A stretch of DNA of 64,000 nucleotides from Desertifilum tharense IPPAS B-1220 (lineage in GTDB: Bacteria; Cyanobacteriota; Cyanobacteriia; Cyanobacteriales; Desertifilaceae), in NCBI RefSeq assembly GCF_001746915.1, contig NZ_MJGC01000054.1:1-64000 (forward strand). The letters are read 5' to 3'. Of the stretch, positions 9,967 to 19,304 are shown one piece after another; position 1 is the stretch's first letter, and the number at the start of each line of letters is the position of its first letter. The notes beneath the pieces were generated by a model. That model had not been told where the DNA came from. It saw only the letters and a list, made by a program, of their open reading frames with translations, and ran no database searches. The position numbers and the translations under genes are program-made.

Positions 9967-10218
9967 CTATTTTCGCAGCCACAAGCTTTCGGCAATGTAG
10001 AATGTGCCAATTCCAATCAAAATAAACTCTATCCAAAGGGTAATTGCCAGAACGTTTCGGCTTTGAAAAATAACGAATAAGCCCACAAATCCCGCCAGAC
10101 TTGCTAGGTAAATATCTTGATTCCTCACAAGTTGGGGTTGGATAAATCTCAGAGAAAATAATCCAACTCCAACGGCTAGCAACAACAATCCTAGAAGCGT
10201 TGTGTATCCTAAATTCAT
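9967..10218 (-). CDS. Small Ycf66-like membrane protein
   Basis: An 83-residue protein with three hydrophobic segments. The pattern IQPQLVRNQDIYLASLAGFVG followed by two more helices resembles the N-terminal region of the Ycf66 family of cyanobacteria and plastids (function unknown). Its start overlaps the stop of the upstream Ser/Thr kinase by 4 bases (ATGA), implying translational coupling. Its sequence can be aligned with the C-terminal membrane tail of that kinase, so the two are probably paralogous domains. The family call is moderate. Confidence 0.68.
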   Translation of the reverse strand: MNLGYTTLLGLLLLAVGVGLFSLRFIQPQLVRNQDIYLASLAGFVGLFVIFQSRNVLAITLWIEFILIGIGTFYIAESLWLRK

Positions 10219-11600
10219 AAACGTTTCGAGTTTTCTAATTCTTTTGATTTTTGCCAGCGCTGATACATACTTTGGCTAATAGCAAAGATTACAAAAATGG
10301 TTAAAACCACCTGAGTAAACGCTAACGTTCCATTTCTAAAATCAGGCGCGTACAGGATAAAAAAGACACTACAGTACAAAAGTAACTCAGCGATGATAAT
10401 ATCATAAATTTGCGAAAGCTTAGGCTTAATGAGAGGCAACAAGCAAAGCGATAAGCCTAAAACAAAGACAGCAATTCCCGCAATACTAACCCAATTATTA
10501 AATAACACAACTCGTGGCGTACTTAAGATTGTCCTGCGCCAGTAGGGAGGAGTCATGAATAAGAGTTTCCCTAACGTTCTTAAACCTGTATCTCCCCCAA
10601 AAAGAGCTAACAAACCGGCAAAAGCAAAGGGAATTAAGCCTACTTTTGCAAGCACTTGTTTTAAATCTTTATCTTGAGGATTAGCTTTTTTGGGATTGTG
10701 AGAATTAACGGGAGTCTGAGGTGGCTGAACGCGTGTTTTAGGTTTAGGTTTAACAGAATTTTGAGATGTTGCTGAAGTCCGATAAGCCTGCAAGTCTTGA
10801 ATCACATCGCCAACGCTTTGATATCGGTCTTTGCGATAGTCATAGCTGACCATTTTACTCAAGATTTTAGTAAATTTGGGACTCACTTGGGCATGTTGCT
10901 GCCAGAGAATTTCACCAGTTTGGGGATTTTCTTGCAGTTCGCTAGGGTGCAATCCTGTTAAAGCTTGAATAGCAATCATCCCTAGGGCATAAATATCGCT
11001 ATTTGGGCGGGGTTTTCCTTGCGATTGTTCGGCAGGCATATATCCTATTGTCCCAACCGCAACAGTCCCCGAAACTTGACTTTGTTCGGATACAATTTGA
11101 GTTTGAATTGCCTTAACTGCCCCAAAATCAATTAAGACAAGTTGACCATCTTCTTGGCGTCTAATAATATTATCCGGCTTGATATCGCGGTGAATCACCT
11201 GATAGTAGTGGACAAATTGAAGCGTCGGTAAAATATTTTCTAGTAATTTAACAACCTGGTTTTCTGTCCATTTTTGCCCCGGTTGCAACTCAGCAGAAAG
11301 GGGGCGTCCAGCGATATACTGTTGAACGAGAAAAAAGTCTTCGTTTTCTTCAAAATAGGCGAGTAGCCTGGGAATTTGCGAATGTTCTCCCAACTTTTCT
11401 AGGGTTTCTGCCTCGCTTTTAAATAAGCGTCTAGCAATTTCTAAATAATTCGGTTCAGAACTCTGTAACTTAAGATACTTCACCACGCATTGCGGATGAC
11501 CGGGGCGTCGAGTATCTTGAGCAATGTAGGTTTCGCCAAATCCTCCAGCACTTAGCACTTGGGTAACTTGGTAGCGCCCGTCCAGTAGCTTTCCTAACAT
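10215..11600 (-). CDS. Ser/Thr protein kinase with C-terminal membrane domain
   Basis: A 461-residue Hanks-type kinase. The N-terminal ~270 residues carry a Gly-rich loop (LSAGGFGETYIA), VVKYLKL lysine, HRDIKPDN catalytic loop and IDFGAVK (DFG). A Pro/Lys-rich linker follows. The last ~150 residues contain about four hydrophobic helices, the final three resembling the adjacent Ycf66-like protein. The frame extends to a GTG at 11621, but the ATG at 11600 gives the MLGKLLDGRYQ start usual for cyanobacterial kinases and is preferred. It starts about 28 bases after cofH and overlaps the following small gene, so the three form a likely operon. The substrate is unknown; the membrane tail probably senses or anchors. 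Confidence 0.9.
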   Translation of the reverse strand: MLGKLLDGRYQVTQVLSAGGFGETYIAQDTRRPGHPQCVVKYLKLQSSEPNYLEIARRLFKSEAETLEKLGEHSQIPRLLAYFEENEDFFLVQQYIAGRPLSAELQPGQKWTENQVVKLLENILPTLQFVHYYQVIHRDIKPDNIIRRQEDGQLVLIDFGAVKAIQTQIVSEQSQVSGTVAVGTIGYMPAEQSQGKPRPNSDIYALGMIAIQALTGLHPSELQENPQTGEILWQQHAQVSPKFTKILSKMVSYDYRKDRYQSVGDVIQDLQAYRTSATSQNSVKPKPKTRVQPPQTPVNSHNPKKANPQDKDLKQVLAKVGLIPFAFAGLLALFGGDTGLRTLGKLLFMTPPYWRRTILSTPRVVLFNNWVSIAGIAVFVLGLSLCLLPLIKPKLSQIYDIIIAELLLYCSVFFILYAPDFRNGTLAFTQVVLTIFVIFAISQSMYQRWQKSKELENSKRL

Positions 11601-11628
11601 AGGGTTAACCCAGTTTTGCACCTCAGCT

Positions 11629-12804
11629 TTAAGATACTGCTTCTACAGCAACTTGACTTGAGGGAAATTGCGGTTGTGTTAGAGGTTGATATAAGGTATC
11701 TCGTTGTTGGTAAGGACGCCCGATGGAATGGATAGCTGCTTGTAAGTCTGGCACTTCCATGCAAGTTCCGCCGATCGCGCCTGCCATTGTGGTAATGTGT
11801 TCTTCCATTAGGGTGCCGCCGATATCGTTACAACCCCATTTCAAGGCTTGTGTGGCACCGGATAAACCCAGTTTCACCCAACTGGGTTGATGGTTGGGTA
11901 TCCAGCGACCCAAAAAGATTCGCGCTACGGCGGTTAAAATTAAACTATCCGCTAAAATGGGTTGGTCTCTGCCAACTCGACGGCGTAAGGGTTTGGGGGC
12001 TTCTTGTCCGACAAAGGGGAGTAGGATAAATTCTGTAAAGGCAGCCTTACCCCGACTGAGAGATTGTTGCTGTAAGGTACGGATTTTTTCTAAATGCGTG
12101 ACTTGCTGTTCTGGCGTTTCAATATGCCCTGAAAGCATTGTACTGGTGGTGGGCATTCCCAAGCGATGGGCGGTGGCGATGATTTCCAGCCAAGTTGCAC
12201 TATCGGTTTTTTCGGGACACAAAATGCGCCTAACTTCATCATCTAACACTTCGGCGGCAGTTCCGGGCATGGAATTCACGCCCGCCTCTTGCAATCCTGA
12301 AATGACTTGGGCGTAGGATAAGTTATCTTCTCTAGCGATAAACTCGACTTCTTGCGGCGAAAAGGCGTGGATGTGCAGTTGGGGAAATGTATCTTTAATG
12401 GTTCTGACCAGTTGCATGTAGTAGGCTAAAGATGCGTCCTTTATTTTGGCTTTGGGGTTTAACCCACCCTGCATACAAATTTCAGTTGCGCCGCGAGAAA
12501 CTGCATCTTGGGATTTTTCGAGAATCTGTTCCCACTCTAGCCAATAAGCCCCTTCTTCACCTTCATCCCGACGAAAGGCGCAAAAACTGCAATGCTGTTC
12601 GCAAATATTGGTGTAGTTGATATTGCGGTTGATGATATAGGTGACAACTTCACCCGCCTGTTGCTGTCTGAGGGTATCGGCGGTTTGGCGAATGAGTGCG
12701 ATCGCACCTTCATCTTTCTGCTTTAATAACAGAACAGCCTGTTCTGGTGCGATATCTTCCCCCGCGAGGGCGCAATCTAATATTGAGTTTAAAGTGACAC
12801 TCAT
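11629..12804 (-). CDS. cofH: 7,8-didemethyl-8-hydroxy-5-deazariboflavin synthase subunit CofH
   Basis: A 391-residue radical-SAM enzyme that, with CofG, joins 5-amino-6-ribitylaminouracil and tyrosine to make the deazaflavin FO (8-HDF). In cyanobacteria this serves as a photolyase antenna chromophore. The [4Fe-4S] motif is C68-x3-C72-x2-C75 (CEQHCSFC). [21 protein letters not shown] and the [22 protein letters not shown]-terminal block are CofH features. CofG is not in the window. It is first in a probable operon with the Ser/Thr kinase, although a functional link between them is not obvious. Confidence 0.93.
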   Translation of the reverse strand: MSVTLNSILDCALAGEDIAPEQAVLLLKQKDEGAIALIRQTADTLRQQQAGEVVTYIINRNINYTNICEQHCSFCAFRRDEGEEGAYWLEWEQILEKSQDAVSRGATEICMQGGLNPKAKIKDASLAYYMQLVRTIKDTFPQLHIHAFSPQEVEFIAREDNLSYAQVISGLQEAGVNSMPGTAAEVLDDEVRRILCPEKTDSATWLEIIATAHRLGMPTTSTMLSGHIETPEQQVTHLEKIRTLQQQSLSRGKAAFTEFILLPFVGQEAPKPLRRRVGRDQPILADSLILTAVARIFLGRWIPNHQPSWVKLGLSGATQALKWGCNDIGGTLMEEHITTMAGAIGGTCMEVPDLQAAIHSIGRPYQQRDTLYQPLTQPQFPSSQVAVEAVS

Positions 12805-12861
12805 TATCGGTGGATTGAAGGTGAAGTTTACCCCTTCATGGTAAAACAGCCTTTCGAGAAA

Positions 12862-12890
12862 AGAGGATGAGTTTTACCCATCCTCTGTTT
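12862..12890 (-). terminator. Rho-independent terminator-like hairpin after the prohibitin gene
   Basis: An 8-bp perfect stem (AGAGGATG / CATCCTCT at 12862-12869 and 12879-12886) closes a 9-base loop. Read on the minus strand the stem is followed by TTTCTC, and it lies just past the prohibitin stop. On the plus strand GTTTA follows, so weak bidirectional action is possible. Confidence 0.6.
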
Positions 12891-12898
12891 ACCCTTAA

Positions 12899-13735
12899 CT
12901 AAGGCGTTGTATTCTGTTCGGATTGTAAAATTAGGGGAAGTCCACCTTTTCCTGCGCCAATGACAACGACTTTCGCATTCGGAGATTGGGCTAATTTTTC
13001 AGTGGCTTCAATTCCTTTGAGTTGCAAGACTTGTTCGCTTAACCCTTGGGAAACAATGCGCTGATAATCTGCAATTCCTTGGGCTTCAATGCGCTTGCGT
13101 TCGGCTTCTTGGCGTTCCTTTTCTAGGGTAAATTGCATTTGCTGGCTTTCTTGTTCGGCTTTGAGTTTGGCTTCAATGGCTTGCTGGAGAGTGGGAGGTA
13201 AGCCAATTTTGCGGAGGGGTGTATCTTCTACAATAATCCCTCGCGATGAGACAACATTTGCTAAATCTTGTTGAATTTGGATTGAAAGTTCTTCGCGTTG
13301 AGAAGTATAAAGGGCTTGTGCATTGTAACCTGAAGTTGTCCCCCGAATCACCGAACGAAATTGGGGAACTAAGATAACATTGACATAATCGCGTCCAATG
13401 GTTTGATAGACTTGGGCCGCTTGTTCGGGGTCGAGTCGATAAAGTAAACTGGCTTCGAGGGCAATCGTCAAACCTTCTTTAGAAGGGGTTTCCACCGTTT
13501 CTTTAATCTCTTGGGTTTGGGTGGAAAATTTGATGACTTTCGATAAAGGATTCGTTAAGTTAACGCCCGGTTTCAGTGTTTTCTGGGACACATTCCCAAA
13601 AAAGTCAACAACCCCTACCTGACCTGCGGGAATAATTGTGATACATTTCGATAAAAAGGCAAGGGCAACCAGCGTACCGACTCCTGCTACTGCTGCGATC
13701 GCAATATTTGGACGTTCTCTGCTAATCAGTGCCAT
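12899..13735 (-). CDS. Prohibitin / SPFH (Band 7) family membrane protein
   Basis: A 278-residue protein with one N-terminal membrane helix (residues ~12-34) and a Band 7 domain (IPAGQVGVVDFFGNVSQKTLKPGVN onward), then a charged coiled coil (KLKAEQESQQMQFTLEKERQEAERKR) and a C-terminal hydrophobic patch. Prohibitins form ring oligomers that organise membrane domains and influence membrane proteases such as FtsH. The order and length match cyanobacterial prohibitin-type proteins. It appears monocistronic, with a hairpin terminator just downstream. Confidence 0.9.
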   Translation of the reverse strand: MALISRERPNIAIAAVAGVGTLVALAFLSKCITIIPAGQVGVVDFFGNVSQKTLKPGVNLTNPLSKVIKFSTQTQEIKETVETPSKEGLTIALEASLLYRLDPEQAAQVYQTIGRDYVNVILVPQFRSVIRGTTSGYNAQALYTSQREELSIQIQQDLANVVSSRGIIVEDTPLRKIGLPPTLQQAIEAKLKAEQESQQMQFTLEKERQEAERKRIEAQGIADYQRIVSQGLSEQVLQLKGIEATEKLAQSPNAKVVVIGAGKGGLPLILQSEQNTTP

Positions 13736-14007
13736 ACAAAGATTAACCTAATCTTTTGCAGATTGGAATTGTTTGCCTCGTTACAATCTCTTCTTCGCAC
13801 TCAATGAGATTGTTTCTACTCCTAATCTACAAAGGGTTAGCCATTCTTTTCTGAATTTTACTGAAATTTATAACAAGTCCAAAGGAGTTGTAAAAGACTT
13901 TCATCCTCACCCCCTACCTTTCAATCAGAGTAGGCATCGGAAAACGCTGTAAGGGTTCGTTTATACTAGGCATATCTAGCGTTTTTTGATTGGATAGGAT
14001 ACAGCAC

Positions 14008-14237
14008 GATCCCCCTAAATCCCCCTTAGTAAGGGGGACTTTGAAGAAAGTGTACTTCACGGATCTGAAAAAGGCTGTATGTAGCGGAAAATTCTCTAAC
14101 TCCCCTCGCCCTAGGGCTACCGTGTATACATAAGTTTTCTAGTATTGTTCTACAAGGTTTTGATCCCCCCTAGCCCCCCTTACAAAGGGGGGAACCGGAA
14201 TCAAAGTCCCCCTTACTAAGGGGGATTTAGGGGGATC
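14008..14237. repeat. 36-bp perfect inverted repeat pair (arms A and A')
   Basis: Bases 14008-14043 (GATCCCCCTAAATCCCCCTT...) are the exact reverse complement of 14202-14237 over 36 bases. Each arm itself contains a small palindrome (CCCCCTTAGTAAGGGGG). About 158 bases lie between them. Terminal-inverted-repeat geometry suggests a MITE-like element or a pair of interspersed palindromic repeats. Confidence 0.85.
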
Positions 14238-14299
14238 TCAATTAGATTTAGGGTTCTTACACTAGATGTGTATACACGGTAGCGCCCTAGGGAGAGGGG
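14101..14299. repeat. Imperfect ~30-bp inverted repeat pair (arms B and B')
   Basis: Bases 14101-14130, ending CTACCGTGTATACA, pair with 14269-14299, starting TGTATACACGGTAG. The CCCTAGGG core is shared but shifted by small indels. This pair interleaves with the A/A' pair in the order A, B, A', B', so the two cannot form nested stems at the same time. Confidence 0.75.
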
Positions 14300-14543
14300 T
14301 TGGGGGTGAGGGGAAACGGGTTGAGTGACAATCAAGATATTCGCGTAGGTTGGGTTGAGGTATGAAACCCAACAGCAGACAGCATAGGAGTTTCAGCAGT
14401 TTTGTCAGTCAATCAGGAGGGGAAGGAGTGCAACTCCTAAAAAGGCTTGCGATGAGAGGTCAACACCCAGTCACCCGCTGAAGAGTTAAGCTGAATTACA
14501 GGATAATAAGCTTTTGTCCTAACTCCCGGATGAGGAATACTTT

Positions 14544-15143
14544 ATGATTGCTAATCCTAAAAACTGGATTTCAGCAGAAGATTATCTAGAAGCTGAGAAA
14601 ACGAGTCCGATTAAGCATGAGTATATCCAAGGACAAGTATACGCGATGGCGGGTGCTAGCGATGCCCATGTCACAATCTCGCTTAACCTGGCGGCGATGC
14701 TGAAAAACCATCTGCGGGGAGGGGACTGTCGCGTTTACATCACGGATATGAAAGCGCAGATTGACTCCCTCAATACCTATTACTATCCTGATGTGATGGT
14801 AACTTGCGATCGCGCCGACCGAGAGTTCGACTATTTCAAACGCCATCCCACCTTAATTGTAGAAGTCGTTTCGCCCAGTACCGAAGCCTTCGATCGCGGC
14901 GATAAGTTTATTGACTACCAAACCATCGAAACCTTAACCGAATACGTCCTCATCTCTCAAACCCGGTTCCGCGTAGACTGCTTCCGACGCAACCCAGAGG
15001 GACAATGGGTTTTACAGTCCTACTCGCCAGGGGAGGAAGTCTACCTCGCTAGTATTGATTTTCGCACCGGACTGGATACCATTTACGAGGATGTTACCTT
15101 AAGCGAAACTCCTCCTCAAGATTCTAACGGACGCGATCGCTAA
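14544..15143 (+). CDS. Uma2 family (DUF820) putative nuclease
   Basis: A 199-residue protein with the PD-(D/E)xK-type fold of the Uma2/DUF820 family, expanded in cyanobacteria and of unclear role. Family marks: MSAEDYLxxE-like start (WISAEDYLEAEKTSPIKHEYIQGQVYAM), the YYPDVMV active-site strand, and LIVEVVSPSTEAFDRGDK containing the E-V. Length is typical. It is preceded by a repeat-rich spacer and followed by polA on the same strand, about 70 bases away. Confidence 0.88.
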   Translation: MIANPKNWISAEDYLEAEKTSPIKHEYIQGQVYAMAGASDAHVTISLNLAAMLKNHLRGGDCRVYITDMKAQIDSLNTYYYPDVMVTCDRADREFDYFKRHPTLIVEVVSPSTEAFDRGDKFIDYQTIETLTEYVLISQTRFRVDCFRRNPEGQWVLQSYSPGEEVYLASIDFRTGLDTIYEDVTLSETPPQDSNGRDR

Positions 15144-15216
15144 ACCTCAACCCGCTTTTTTTCGGCAACCCCCGCACTCTGCATCCTAGAATGTGGGTAG
15201 GTCTGAGGCTACTGCT

Positions 15217-18147
15217 GTGAACTCCAACACAAAACCCACCTTTATCTTAATTGACGGTCATTCCCTGGCCTTCCGGTCTTACTTTGCATTTGCGAAAGGT
15301 CGAGATGGGGGGTTAAAGACGAGTACAGGGGTTCCCACTAGCGTTTGCTTCGGTTTCCTCAAGTCTCTGGTAGAAGTGATATCTTCCCAAAAGCCAGAAT
15401 ACATGGCGGTGGCGTTTGACTTAAGCGACCCCACCTTTCGCCACGAAGCAGACGCAACTTATAAAGAAGGTCGTCCAGAGACACCCGAAGACTTTAAACA
15501 GGATATGGTGAATCTGCGCGAACTGCTAGTCGCTTTAAATCTAGCGGTGGTGACTTCGCCAGGGTTTGAAGCCGATGATATTTTAGCAACCTTGGGAAAA
15601 GCCGGAGTTGACGCAGGCTATCAGGTCAAAATTGTATCGGGCGATCGCGATCTGTTTCAACTGGTGGATGCGGAAAGCAACCTTAGCGTTCTCTACCTCG
15701 GTCAAACTTTCTGGAAACGCAGTGGCGGAACGGGTCCGGTAGAATTTGGTCCGGAGGAAGTTAAGGAAAAGCTAGGGGTATCGCCACAACAGGTGGTAGA
15801 CTTCAAGGCCCTGTGTGGCGATAAGTCGGATAATATTCCAGGGGTTAAGGGAATTGGAGAGAAGGGTGCGATCGCGCTTCTTACAGAATACGGCAATCTG
15901 GACGCGATTTACGCCAACTTAGACCAAATCAAAGGCGCAAACCAAAAAAAGCTTGAAGCTGGAAAAGCCGATGCGTACCACTCCCAAATGATGGCGCAAC
16001 TCCGGTTTGATGCGCCTGTGGAAGTGGGAATAGAAGATTGTAAATTACAAGGGTTTCAAGAAGCGAAGTTAGAAGAACTCCTAACGCAACTAGAGTTTAA
16101 GACCTATCTGAAGAAAATCAAAGAATTACAAGCCATCTTTGGCGGAAAGCGCGAGGAAAAAGCAGATAGCAAGCCTTGGGAAATTGAAGATGAATCCTTA
16201 TCCTTTTTTAGTCTAGAAGAAACCAAAGCCGCCCAACAAGCGCAACAAAATACCGATGAATCTCAGTTAGGAGTACAAATTATCGATACTCCTGAAAAAC
16301 TGGATAAACTGGTCGAACAATTACAACAATGTACCGATAAAAATTTTCCCACCGCTTGGGATACCGAAACCACAGACTTAGACCCGCAAAAAGCCGAATT
16401 AGTCGGAATTGGCTGTTGTTTTCAGTTACCGAACTCCGAAAAACCCCAGGTTTGCTATCTCCCCATTGGACATCATAGCGGACAGAACTTAGAAAGGGCG
16501 ACTGCGCTAGAAAAGTTACGCCCCATTCTAGAAAGCAACGCTTATCCTAAAGTCTTACAAAACGCCAAATTTGACCGCCTCATTCTCCATTATCAAGGCG
16601 TAAAATTACAAGGCGTTGTTTTTGAAACGCTGCTAGCTAGTTATATCTTAAATCCCGATAGCAGCCATAGTTTAAGCGACCTAGCCATCAAATATTTAGG
16701 CTTAATTTCCCAAAGTTACGACCAACTGGTTCCCAAAGGGAAAACCATTGCAGATATTGATATTCCCGCAGTTGCTAACTATTGCGGAATGGATGCATAT
16801 GTCACCTTTAGCCTCGTTTCCCACCTGCGCCAAGCACTTGCTGAAACTCCTCAATTACTTGAATTACTCTATCAAATCGAAATCCCCCTAGAACCCGTAT
16901 TAGCTGAAATGGAAATCACCGGAATTTCCATTGATACCGCTTACTTAAAAACCCTATCTCAGCAACTCGAACAAAAACTCACCGAAATTGAAAAAAGCGC
17001 CTACGAAGCAGCCGGAGGAGAATTTAATCTCGGTTCTCCCAAACAAGTCAGCGAAATCTTGTTTAACAAACTCGGCTTACCGACTAAAAAATCCCGTAAA
17101 ATCAAAACAGGCCATTCTACCGATGCTGCAACCTTAGAACGCCTGCAAGAAGATGATGAAAGCGGCGTAGTTGAGGCGATTATTGACTATCGCACCTTAG
17201 ATAAACTCAAATCTACTTATGTGGATGCGCTTCCCCTGCTGGTATCTCCCAAAACCCAGCGCATCCATACCAACTTTAACCAAAGCGTCACCGCAACCGG
17301 ACGGCTTTCTTCCTCCAATCCTAACTTACAGAATATTCCGATTCGGACTGAATTTAGCCGTCAAATTCGCAAAGCCTTTTTACCAAAGCCGGGTTGGGTG
17401 TTAGTCGCGGCTGACTATTCGCAAATCGAACTACGCATATTAGCGCATTTAAGTCAAGAGCCAATTTTAGTTGAAGCGTATCAGAAAAACCTCGATATTC
17501 ACTCCGTTACCGCACAACTTCTATTTGAACGCGAAGACATTACTTCAGAAGAACGCCGTCTCGCCAAAACCATCAACTTTGGCGTCATTTACGGGATGGG
17601 TGCCTTGCGCTTTTCCCGTTCGGCTAAAGTAGATAAAACTAATGCCAATACCTTTATTCAGCGATTCAACGACCGCTATCCCAAAGTCTTTGAATATTTA
17701 CAAGGGGTGAAAAAACAGGCGATCGCACTTGGCTATGCTGAAACCATTTTAGGCCGTCGTCGCTACTTTAACTTTGAAACCGAAAGCCTAAAATCCCTAA
17801 AAGGCAAAAATCCCGAAGAGATTAACCTAGGCGAACTCAAACGCCTGAGTGCCAATGATGCAGGCAACCTCCGCGCCGCCGCTAATGCCCCCATTCAAGG
17901 CTCTAGCGCCGATATTATCAAAATTGCAATGGTCAAGCTGCATCAAATCCTACAAAACTACCAAGCCAAGCTACTCCTGCAAGTCCACGATGAACTGGTA
18001 TTAGAAATGCCACCCGCAGAATGGGAAGAACTGCAACCGCAAATTAAGCAAACAATGGAGAATGCACTATTTGAAACAAATGTCAAGTTCAGTGTCCCCC
18101 TAATTGTCGAAATCCACAAAGGCGATAACTGGATGGATGCGAAATAA
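15217..18147 (+). CDS. polA: DNA polymerase I
   Basis: A ~976-residue three-domain enzyme that removes RNA primers and fills gaps in replication and repair. Residues ~1-300 are the 5'-3' flap exonuclease (DGHSLAFRSYFAF, GFEADDILATLG, GDRDLFQLV). The middle has an apparently intact 3'-5' proofreading domain: AWDTETTDL, LQNAKFDRLIL and YCGMDAYVTF. The polymerase domain has motif A (DYSQIELRILAH), motif B (RRLAKTINFGVIYGMG) and motif C (QVHDELVLE). The frame extends to a GTG at 15193; the GTG at 15217 gives the expected short N-terminus with a GAGG upstream and is preferred, with moderate certainty. Confidence 0.95.
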   Translation: MNSNTKPTFILIDGHSLAFRSYFAFAKGRDGGLKTSTGVPTSVCFGFLKSLVEVISSQKPEYMAVAFDLSDPTFRHEADATYKEGRPETPEDFKQDMVNLRELLVALNLAVVTSPGFEADDILATLGKAGVDAGYQVKIVSGDRDLFQLVDAESNLSVLYLGQTFWKRSGGTGPVEFGPEEVKEKLGVSPQQVVDFKALCGDKSDNIPGVKGIGEKGAIALLTEYGNLDAIYANLDQIKGANQKKLEAGKADAYHSQMMAQLRFDAPVEVGIEDCKLQGFQEAKLEELLTQLEFKTYLKKIKELQAIFGGKREEKADSKPWEIEDESLSFFSLEETKAAQQAQQNTDESQLGVQIIDTPEKLDKLVEQLQQCTDKNFPTAWDTETTDLDPQKAELVGIGCCFQLPNSEKPQVCYLPIGHHSGQNLERATALEKLRPILESNAYPKVLQNAKFDRLILHYQGVKLQGVVFETLLASYILNPDSSHSLSDLAIKYLGLISQSYDQLVPKGKTIADIDIPAVANYCGMDAYVTFSLVSHLRQALAETPQLLELLYQIEIPLEPVLAEMEITGISIDTAYLKTLSQQLEQKLTEIEKSAYEAAGGEFNLGSPKQVSEILFNKLGLPTKKSRKIKTGHSTDAATLERLQEDDESGVVEAIIDYRTLDKLKSTYVDALPLLVSPKTQRIHTNFNQSVTATGRLSSSNPNLQNIPIRTEFSRQIRKAFLPKPGWVLVAADYSQIELRILAHLSQEPILVEAYQKNLDIHSVTAQLLFEREDITSEERRLAKTINFGVIYGMGALRFSRSAKVDKTNANTFIQRFNDRYPKVFEYLQGVKKQAIALGYAETILGRRRYFNFETESLKSLKGKNPEEINLGELKRLSANDAGNLRAAANAPIQGSSADIIKIAMVKLHQILQNYQAKLLLQVHDELVLEMPPAEWEELQPQIKQTMENALFETNVKFSVPLIVEIHKGDNWMDAK

Positions 18148-18316
18148 GAATTCTATCTGATTCAAGCTAGATTATTAGGCGATATCAAAGTCAAGTCTTA
18201 GGGCAATGTTGTTCTCAATATCAGCAAAAGCAGTTGAGCTTTAAAAATAACATCATCCGAAATTAAGCAATCGAAGAATGTAGCACCAAGCTGTTCGTGG
18301 CTCTAGTTCAAAGCTG

Positions 18317-19270
18317 ATGATTCAAGCAACGGTTAAGAAAGTGTGGCTGTGCCTATTGTGCGGGACTTTGTTGAGCGTAGGTTGCACGAACGCCTTAGAG
18401 CATCAAACTCATGAGCGTTCAGAGATTGCAGCTTCCAACCCAGATAACGAAAATCAATTGCGCGATCGCATTGAACAAATCTCCCGTACTGCTCAAGGAC
18501 AGGTTGGAGTTACAGCAACCGTCCTAGAAACCGGAGAGAGCGTTACTCTCAATGGAGAGCAGCAATTTCCCATGCAAAGCGTCTACAAATTTCCGATTGC
18601 GATGGCGGTGCTGTCCCAAGTCGATCGAGGCACCCTCAACCTAGATCGGAAAGTTCGCGTTGAAACCCGTGATTTTGCCTTAGAGCGTCAGCACAGTCCG
18701 ATTCGAGACCAGCATCCACAAGGGGTAGAATTAACTCTGGCAGAACTCCTGAAGTACATGGTTTCTGAAAGTGACAATACTGCTTGCGATGTCCTGCTCG
18801 GATTAGTGGGTGGGCCAGAAGTTGTCACCCAGTATTTGCGCGATTTGGGCATTAACGACATGGTTGTCGCCAATACTGAACGGGAAATCGGTCAAGACAA
18901 TGCCGTACAATATCGCAACTCTGCAACCCCGGATGCAGCCGTTGCGTTATTAAGTCGATTGCATGAAGGGCAAGGGCTTTCAGCATCAAGCCAGGCCTTA
19001 TTGTTGCAATGGATGACGGAGACTCCTACGGGACTCAAGCGGATCAAAGGGTTATTGCCAGAAGGGACAGTGGTAGCGCACAAGACGGGTACATCAGGTA
19101 CTGTAGAGGGGGTAACGGCTGCAACCAATGATGTGGGACTGGTGACGCTAGCCAATGGGCGACATTTAGCGATCGCCGTCTTTGTTTCAGACTCAACGGC
19201 TGACCAAGCCACTCGCGAAGCTGCGATCGCCCAGATTGCCAGAGCAGCATGGGATCGCTGGAGCCAATAG
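18317..19270 (+). CDS. Class A beta-lactamase-like lipoprotein (subclass A2-like)
   Basis: A 317-residue serine hydrolase. The signal sequence ends in a lipobox (LLSVGC, Cys23), implying a membrane-anchored exported protein. Beta-lactamase motifs are complete: S88-V-Y-K91 (SxxK), S152-D-N154, E188 in the omega loop (NTEREIG) and K256-T-G. The omega loop followed by VQYRNSATP resembles the PER/CfxA-type A2 branch rather than TEM. Class A enzymes hydrolyse beta-lactams by an acyl-enzyme route; real activity here is not shown by sequence alone. No mobile-element genes flank it. A penicillin-binding-protein-related role is a less likely alternative because all catalytic residues including the Glu are kept. 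Confidence 0.85.
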   Translation: MIQATVKKVWLCLLCGTLLSVGCTNALEHQTHERSEIAASNPDNENQLRDRIEQISRTAQGQVGVTATVLETGESVTLNGEQQFPMQSVYKFPIAMAVLSQVDRGTLNLDRKVRVETRDFALERQHSPIRDQHPQGVELTLAELLKYMVSESDNTACDVLLGLVGGPEVVTQYLRDLGINDMVVANTEREIGQDNAVQYRNSATPDAAVALLSRLHEGQGLSASSQALLLQWMTETPTGLKRIKGLLPEGTVVAHKTGTSGTVEGVTAATNDVGLVTLANGRHLAIAVFVSDSTADQATREAAIAQIARAAWDRWSQ

Positions 19271-19304
19271 GCACACCATTCCAACTGTGCAGACTTAGAG
19301 GATC

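Larger units (their letters stand above)
13736..14543. other. Repeat-dense 0.8-kb spacer
   Basis: No credible coding sequence was found. The spacer holds two pairs of long inverted repeats (listed separately), a further palindromic C-rich/G-rich block at about 14164-14196, a CTCACCCC-type dispersed repeat near 13907 and again near 14288-14312, a GTAGGTTGGGTTGAGG-type repeat near 14346, and a short hairpin (AGGAGT-gca-ACTCCT) near 14424-14438. It looks like a landing zone for small non-autonomous repeats between the prohibitin promoter and the Uma2 gene. Confidence 0.7.
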
